The notes under the pieces are model-generated. The model was not told the DNA's origin, made no database searches, and saw nothing but the letters and a program-made list of their open reading frames with translations. Source: a virus. Taken from it: 35,974 nt of DNA. The stretch spans positions 1-35,974 of the IMG/VR virus record IMGVR_UViG_3300025617_000058, one strand, 5' to 3'. The position numbers and the translations under genes are program-made. Of the stretch, positions 33,801 to 35,974 are shown piece after piece; the stretch's first letter is position 1, and the number at the start of each line of letters is the position of its first letter.

Positions 33801-34746
33801 CATTGATATCGAAAGTACGTCTTGCCATCTCATCGCCAATGGCTGAGTATAGCGGATATTTTACTGCCTTAGAAAGTTCACCACCAATAAATCTGAACAA
33901 TTCGATGTAATCAATATCGGCAGAACCGTCAATGATTGCTGTATCGTCTGTCTCAGTTAGGTTGAAAGTTTCTTTTCTTTCTAAGTTAAGTTGAATTGTA
34001 TATCTGTGTCCACCCGGAGCAGTATAGTTATATGAACCTTCCGCTGGGTCAAGCAAAGTAACATCATCATCTTCATCGACAATAACGTTAGCAATTTGTA
34101 GACCAACCCTACAATTAGCAGGATAAGTTCCGTTGTATTCATCAGCAACAGCGATTGTCTGTGATGGTGAGTGTACAAAGAAATTGTTTACATAGAAAAC
34201 ACCTTCATCAAGTGAGATAAAAGTCGCTCTACCTTGTAAGTCTGTTCCAGTCGCATCTACTGCTCTTAATACTCTGGTCTGGGTGTCATCAGCATCATCG
34301 AAAAAATCTTCTGTTGCTGTGACACCCTCGCCTGAGATTAAATTAACATAAATGAGAGGAGGAGTAGTGTCAGTCGCCGCTTGGTAACCAAGAACGAAAT
34401 ATCTACTTTCTTGGAAGCCAGTAATCGGGACAACTGGGTTGTTTGCAGTGGTGATAGTTTTGCCCACTAAATTTTTCAAAGTGTCAGTTACATCAGCATT
34501 ATCATACTGACTTTCCAACACAATGTACTGGGAGTTTTCATCTACGGTGCTGTTCGAACCATAGACGATACTACCATTTTTATAAACACCCGCACCAAAC
34601 TGTCCCATTTGCTGTTGCAAAATAGATTGTAGTTGGGTCAATTCACGGGCTTGAACAGCATAACCTGGGCGGAAAAGGATTCTTAGGAATCCTTTGTCCG
34701 CATCAAAGTCATCATAATACGGGTTAATATTAAAATTAATGGGCAT
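27838..34746 (-). CDS. Giant virion structural protein, DUF4815-like
   Basis: 2302 residues. The N-terminus (INFNINPYYDDFDADKGF, then LFRPGYAVQARELTQLQSIL and GAGVYKNGSIVYG) matches the DUF4815 structural family of marine T4-like phages. The segments VPWMRTKDVLFVAKGMRPNT near 1330 and RWVDPVAQSFLIDG followed by MFITSLDLFFRNKD near 1785 are also typical. Residues about 1250-1310 are unusually Arg/Thr-rich, and about 1515-1530 form an Arg/Trp block (WRGRLWRWRRWWRW). A module at about 1484-1610 resembles two segments of the 1923-residue protein. Near the C-terminus a Gly-rich GTGSGA/GGQGF segment resembles one in gp8. It is probably a baseplate-attached or fibre protein. A late promoter is 56 bases upstream. 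Confidence 0.88.
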   Translation of the reverse strand: MPINFNINPYYDDFDADKGFLRILFRPGYAVQARELTQLQSILQQQMGQFGAGVYKNGSIVYGSNSTVDENSQYIVLESQYDNADVTDTLKNLVGKTITTANNPVVPITGFQESRYFVLGYQAATDTTPPLIYVNLISGEGVTATEDFFDDADDTQTRVLRAVDATGTDLQGRATFISLDEGVFYVNNFFVHSPSQTIAVADEYNGTYPANCRVGLQIANVIVDEDDDVTLLDPAEGSYNYTAPGGHRYTIQLNLERKETFNLTETDDTAIIDGSADIDYIELFRFIGGELSKAVKYPLYSAIGDEMARRTFDINGNFVTDDFMVQADEHVGGEEDKLTMSIEEGRAFVQGYQFDTSGTFKKDLPKARSFDVAESQNIGVGYGNYIVTNRHDGVFNIENQPTVDLVRIRLEPQSAFLTQEHVAGNPWTVTNPEITEVAKDMKVKITFNGATKWATIQAWATDADTDTRYYYLRNTTGGSGSYNATLNQQWGAGETGDTNNTVEIYDTTGSDLLFTYSGTTNSVQVNEIPSWAYENDFKIGTARVRQIRFSEEDQTDFGFGTGTELDIKNRTYLFDVKVERNSFQNLETIGIAGTNGGGNYEYTIKADVADDGKTGAEDDGTTILFDAAFNKLLFDLPYENIRSIKTGGLLPSEGGINDIDYSYQKFYQNITIPNAGSGGVESAPIVSPDSINLFYPSAGTIPGSTAALFYSMIIRSGGFTDANGNQYSTGDYVDLGSTSGVTLSIDLGRPDDATDTLRIQFPGTSGNAVAPSAGTTFDLLATLNVNNGSEKSKSLTTKTLTYEAPNAIGGGADSLYTSDVYDIIGIWDSGDIEEAIVVTDFTVDANGNLLDGDGEIAYFNQAEKYALSNGQKDNYYDYGSIALDIGEASPTGQLSVQFRYFQHLSVGNTGVFTVNSYNDVSYADIPQFTSPISGEIYELRDVLDFRPRRRDASITSDIVTANAASVTTFDELEGAVLPLPTSTVDVDFSFYLSRKDRLVITSALKLELVQGVSDLDPVEPKMPDDALLLYDIQVPAYTFNPEDVSFLYRPVSNYTMEDISGIEQRISDLEYITNINALEKEAEDLVLQGPDGSLSLKTGILVDGFTGHQVGDVSNADYDISIDPEAGSMRPPFVEIQAEMELDEESSNNVRRTGELITLPYTNEILVSQPLTSKAINVNPYNVTNFLGTIELSPQRDDWVEIEQRPTLKVNLAGEFDNWRADRILSNSAIRRWRNRNSRRLIGVGTQWNSWETTWSGRSTRTSDRIESRTNTSRSGRIITQTTTRTRVRRSTTTLSRRQVRTGVRTRVGLTTVQRSLGNKVVNLSIVPWMRTKDVLFVAKGMRPNTELFSFFDDVNVDAHVRPANGIQLVGGGLNFSAGARADEQVFLQKERVNVYDASNPADILGHGFVVSGNDGTSGQILLADLTSETSFNTRIVKKTLRTTQTVSGKWSELVGRRHNNRIVHRFNLNNILGVDVNGRDIKVKTLKVTGVRVRGDLNASSEYIVIRFPTNPRVWRGRLWRWRRWWRWSTTRFLAGRFSGVRADGTLRDDTNFTERNVTTGVYERGGNQFVNIWFNPTRSVNYSPGTMRRNGNRNWWQAQLEFEATYEVTRTVDDIITETNPGTQQEIDQIINDNSRSLEIAGTETTFVDPETGNKLTRVPPTARIVGQSEASFGDQLKANAAGVCTGVFRIPNEGENGLRFRTGERKFLLHDNPSTSDLDNSTTSADASYFASGQKKVMQNTTVSTRAIGLIRETVTQRRTVRNVVNRSTSRNVVGRNVRRWVDPVAQSFLIDGTVHPNGMFITSLDLFFRNKDVSLPVQVQIRPTQNGYPDSSAIIPFADVLIQPSEVNIPSNKFDNETVLATPTRVTFESPVYLVPGEYALVVLTNSANYEVYVSEMGEQILGSSKRISEQPYAGSLFKSQNASTWTAEQLEDLMFKLYRAKFDISQVGEAVLGQYELDEQEPYQAFLPQINTIDDIDAVSISASYLPTTAAAAELDDDADNALSTTYIPFEPGETVYTKTENIVGPEAGTFYLRYELRSTDDTVSPVVDVDPSSVLFIDQQINKGDIEGDDIIIQEKGTGFDPADPPSTDNNRIIVTGTGSGASIEALVSDGTVDGYETGDLYGFNVINGGQGFVETPTIVVTTENPGEVAPTLIMSGETSKAGGNSIARYVTRRVTLPDERLYSDNLSITLTAIKPRGSRIEVYYKVLSQSDPTDFDELSYIRMELQGDVEQFSSSADDEVILNFRPLNKEAVQYVNPEGVTYDNFITFAVKIALFADNKVNVPIVKDLKSIAGKI

Positions 34747-34772
34747 ACTTTTCTCTCGCTACAAGGTTCGTT

Positions 34773-34820
34773 AAAAAATTCTAAAGTCTAATACTATAAA
34801 AGTATTTATAACTTAGAATT
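34773..34820 (-). terminator. Terminator-like hairpin after gene 8 with late promoter inside
   Basis: Outer stem AATTCTAA-GT with AC-T-TTAGAATT (34811-34820 with 34777-34787, one bulged base), inner stem AATACT/AGTATT (34790-34795 with 34801-34806), then T6 on the minus strand (34778-34773). The outer arm overlaps the last codons of gene 8. TATAAATA (34803-34810) spans the inner arm. Confidence 0.65.
34803..34810 (-). promoter_or_regulatory. Late promoter TATAAATA for the 2302-residue gene
   Basis: An exact box followed by CTTTTATAG, 56 bases before ATG 34746, immediately after the gene 8 stop and inside the hairpin 34773-34820. Confidence 0.88.
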
Positions 34821-35974
34821 CAACGATAAGTTTAATATCTTCAATCTGGTCAGCCGCACGAGTAATCGGACGTCTGTTCTCAACATAAAGAATATCACCT
34901 GAATAGCGATTTAGGTCACCACCATCAATACCACCAACATCGATAGAAGCAGAAGCAGAAGCGTCACCATTTTCAATGGTTTCACCTTCACCGAAAGTTC
35001 CTACAACGTTAATTAGTGATAGAATGCTATCTGTAGAGTTCCAAGAAAGAACTTTACCTGTTGCACCTGATGTTTGACCAGTGATGATTTCGTCTTCATC
35101 AAAAGTACCAGTAACACCAGCGATAGTTAGGTTCCAGTCTTGTGCGTATGTGCTGTCACCAGCAACTGCGTCATCTGAAGCCTGAGTTGGGTCACGCATG
35201 ATACCAATCTTACGATAGTCGTTGTTTGTTGGGAAGTTACCACCTTCACCATATTCAAGGCGAGAGTTCATCATTACATAGAAACCACCGAGTTCATGGA
35301 TTGGGTCGAAAGCATGTCCGCCCTTTGGACCGATAATAATTCTTGCTGTACCACCAGAACCTGTACCATCAGTGATAACTGCGTTAGCGTATGTATAACC
35401 AGAACCACGAGTTTGAATTGTGATTGCAGTAATAATACCAGCAGTTACAGTAGCAGTCGCAGTAGCGCCTACACCATCACCTTCGATAGTTACAGTAGGT
35501 GTTGCAGAGTAGTTAGTACCACCAGCAGTTACTAGAACAACGTCTAGCGCACCGTCTGTCGCTGAAGCGGCAGTAGTTGCGTCTGCACGAACAGGTACCC
35601 ACTCTGGAGTAACGAATTTTAGTGTTTCAGCGGCGGTAATAGTGAACATATACTGCCACTTATATCCGTCACCTGTTGAGAATGGTTCAGCCGCTGTACC
35701 AGTAGGTTCTACTGTTGAGGCGGAATCACCATTATTGAACAAACACTTATATACGTCAAACGCTGAGTTTAGAACGTAGAATTGTGAATTGAACAATGCG
35801 GCATCTTCATGGTCATACTGTGCGTATGTTGTACCTGAAGTCCAGTCATAACGTGGCATCACGTTAGATACTTCACCTGACTGAACACGCTTGGCAGAAA
35901 TCATATCTCTCCAATGGTCATATTCTGTTTGGTCAAATGAATCCACAGGTGCTGGTGGGGTCACATCGTCACCC
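34813..35974 (-). CDS. 8: gp8 baseplate wedge subunit (partial, 5' end outside window)
   Basis: About 387 C-terminal residues; the frame is open to the window edge and reads GDD before the GTG at 35964, so that codon is internal Val, not a start. Family pattern: DDVTPPAPVDSFDQTEYDHWRDMISAKRVQSGEVSNVMPRYDW without gaps, then SAFDVYKCLFNN, TVEPTGT, DGYKWQYMFTI, and GGFYVMMNSRLEYGEGGNFP, which matches gp8 of T4-like phages (T4 334 residues). Two Gly-rich modules are inserted: GGTNYSATPTVTIEGDG to GSGYTYANAVI, and GTFDEDEIITGQTSGATG to GTFGEGETI. It forms part of the baseplate wedge with gp7, gp10 and gp53. It ends just before the nested promoter-hairpin. Confidence 0.88.
   Translation of the reverse strand, partial: GDDVTPPAPVDSFDQTEYDHWRDMISAKRVQSGEVSNVMPRYDWTSGTTYAQYDHEDAALFNSQFYVLNSAFDVYKCLFNNGDSASTVEPTGTAAEPFSTGDGYKWQYMFTITAAETLKFVTPEWVPVRADATTAASATDGALDVVLVTAGGTNYSATPTVTIEGDGVGATATATVTAGIITAITIQTRGSGYTYANAVITDGTGSGGTARIIIGPKGGHAFDPIHELGGFYVMMNSRLEYGEGGNFPTNNDYRKIGIMRDPTQASDDAVAGDSTYAQDWNLTIAGVTGTFDEDEIITGQTSGATGKVLSWNSTDSILSLINVVGTFGEGETIENGDASASASIDVGGIDGGDLNRYSGDILYVENRRPITRAADQIEDIKLIVEF

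Noticed and set aside
35304-35964. GTG at 35964 as the start of gene 8
   Set aside because: The frame is open to the window edge, and GDD before it continues the conserved DDxTPPxP motif, so the gene is cut by the window.
1-35974. tRNA genes, CRISPR arrays, insertion sequences, integrase or attachment sites
   Set aside because: I looked in all gaps and saw none; the gaps are short and are explained by promoters, hairpins and ribosome sites.

Overview
The window is a structural and replication segment of a tailed phage of the T4 superfamily (a marine-type T4-like myovirus). Every gene I can support lies on the minus strand, so transcription runs from high to low coordinates. The assignment rests on a long run of recognisable T4 homologues in conserved order: 8, 13, 14, 15, 16, 17, 18, 19, 20, 67-like, 68-like, 21, 22, 23, uvsY, uvsW, 55, 47, 46. 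The gene order, the large DUF4815-type and cupredoxin-containing virion proteins, the peptide-deformylase-related protein and the AT-rich composition resemble marine cyanophages and pelagiphages. Nothing here fixes the host: there is no photosynthesis gene and no tRNA.

Layout in transcription order. (1) 35974-27314: the 3' part of baseplate wedge gene 8, a 2302-residue virion protein, two small genes and a 1923-residue virion protein with a cupredoxin-like domain. (2) 21412-16938: neck and terminase genes 13, 14, 15, 16, 17. (3) 16834-8762: sheath, tube, portal, prohead core, protease, scaffold and major capsid (18, 19, 20, 67-like, 68-like, 21, 22, 23). (4) 8655-5601: a small coiled-coil gene, a tail-tube-fold protein (possibly gp3), uvsY, uvsW and a small conserved gene. 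(5) 5357-1: a tightly packed, probably early operon with the late sigma factor 55, recombination nuclease 47/46, a degenerate peptide-deformylase homologue, an unknown gene, dCMP deaminase and an asparagine-synthase-like gene cut by the window edge.

Regulation is unusually readable. Eight exact TATAAATA late-promoter boxes sit 33-74 bases upstream of gene starts, as expected for a T4-type gp55 system. The early operon has an excellent sigma70 promoter (TTGACA, 17-base spacer, TATATT). A near mirror-image promoter points the other way, where there is no gene on the plus strand. Intrinsic-terminator-like hairpins follow gene 23 and the 1923-residue gene.

The most striking unexplained pattern is that at least three, possibly four, late promoters (for genes 20, 18, the 2302-residue gene, and weakly 23) lie inside inverted repeats. 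A read-through transcript would carry the whole hairpin, while a transcript starting at the enclosed promoter would carry only one arm. Other points of interest are the peptide-deformylase homologue with all metal ligands replaced, an intact type-1-copper-like ligand set in a virion protein, and modules shared among gp8, gp14 and the two giant virion proteins.
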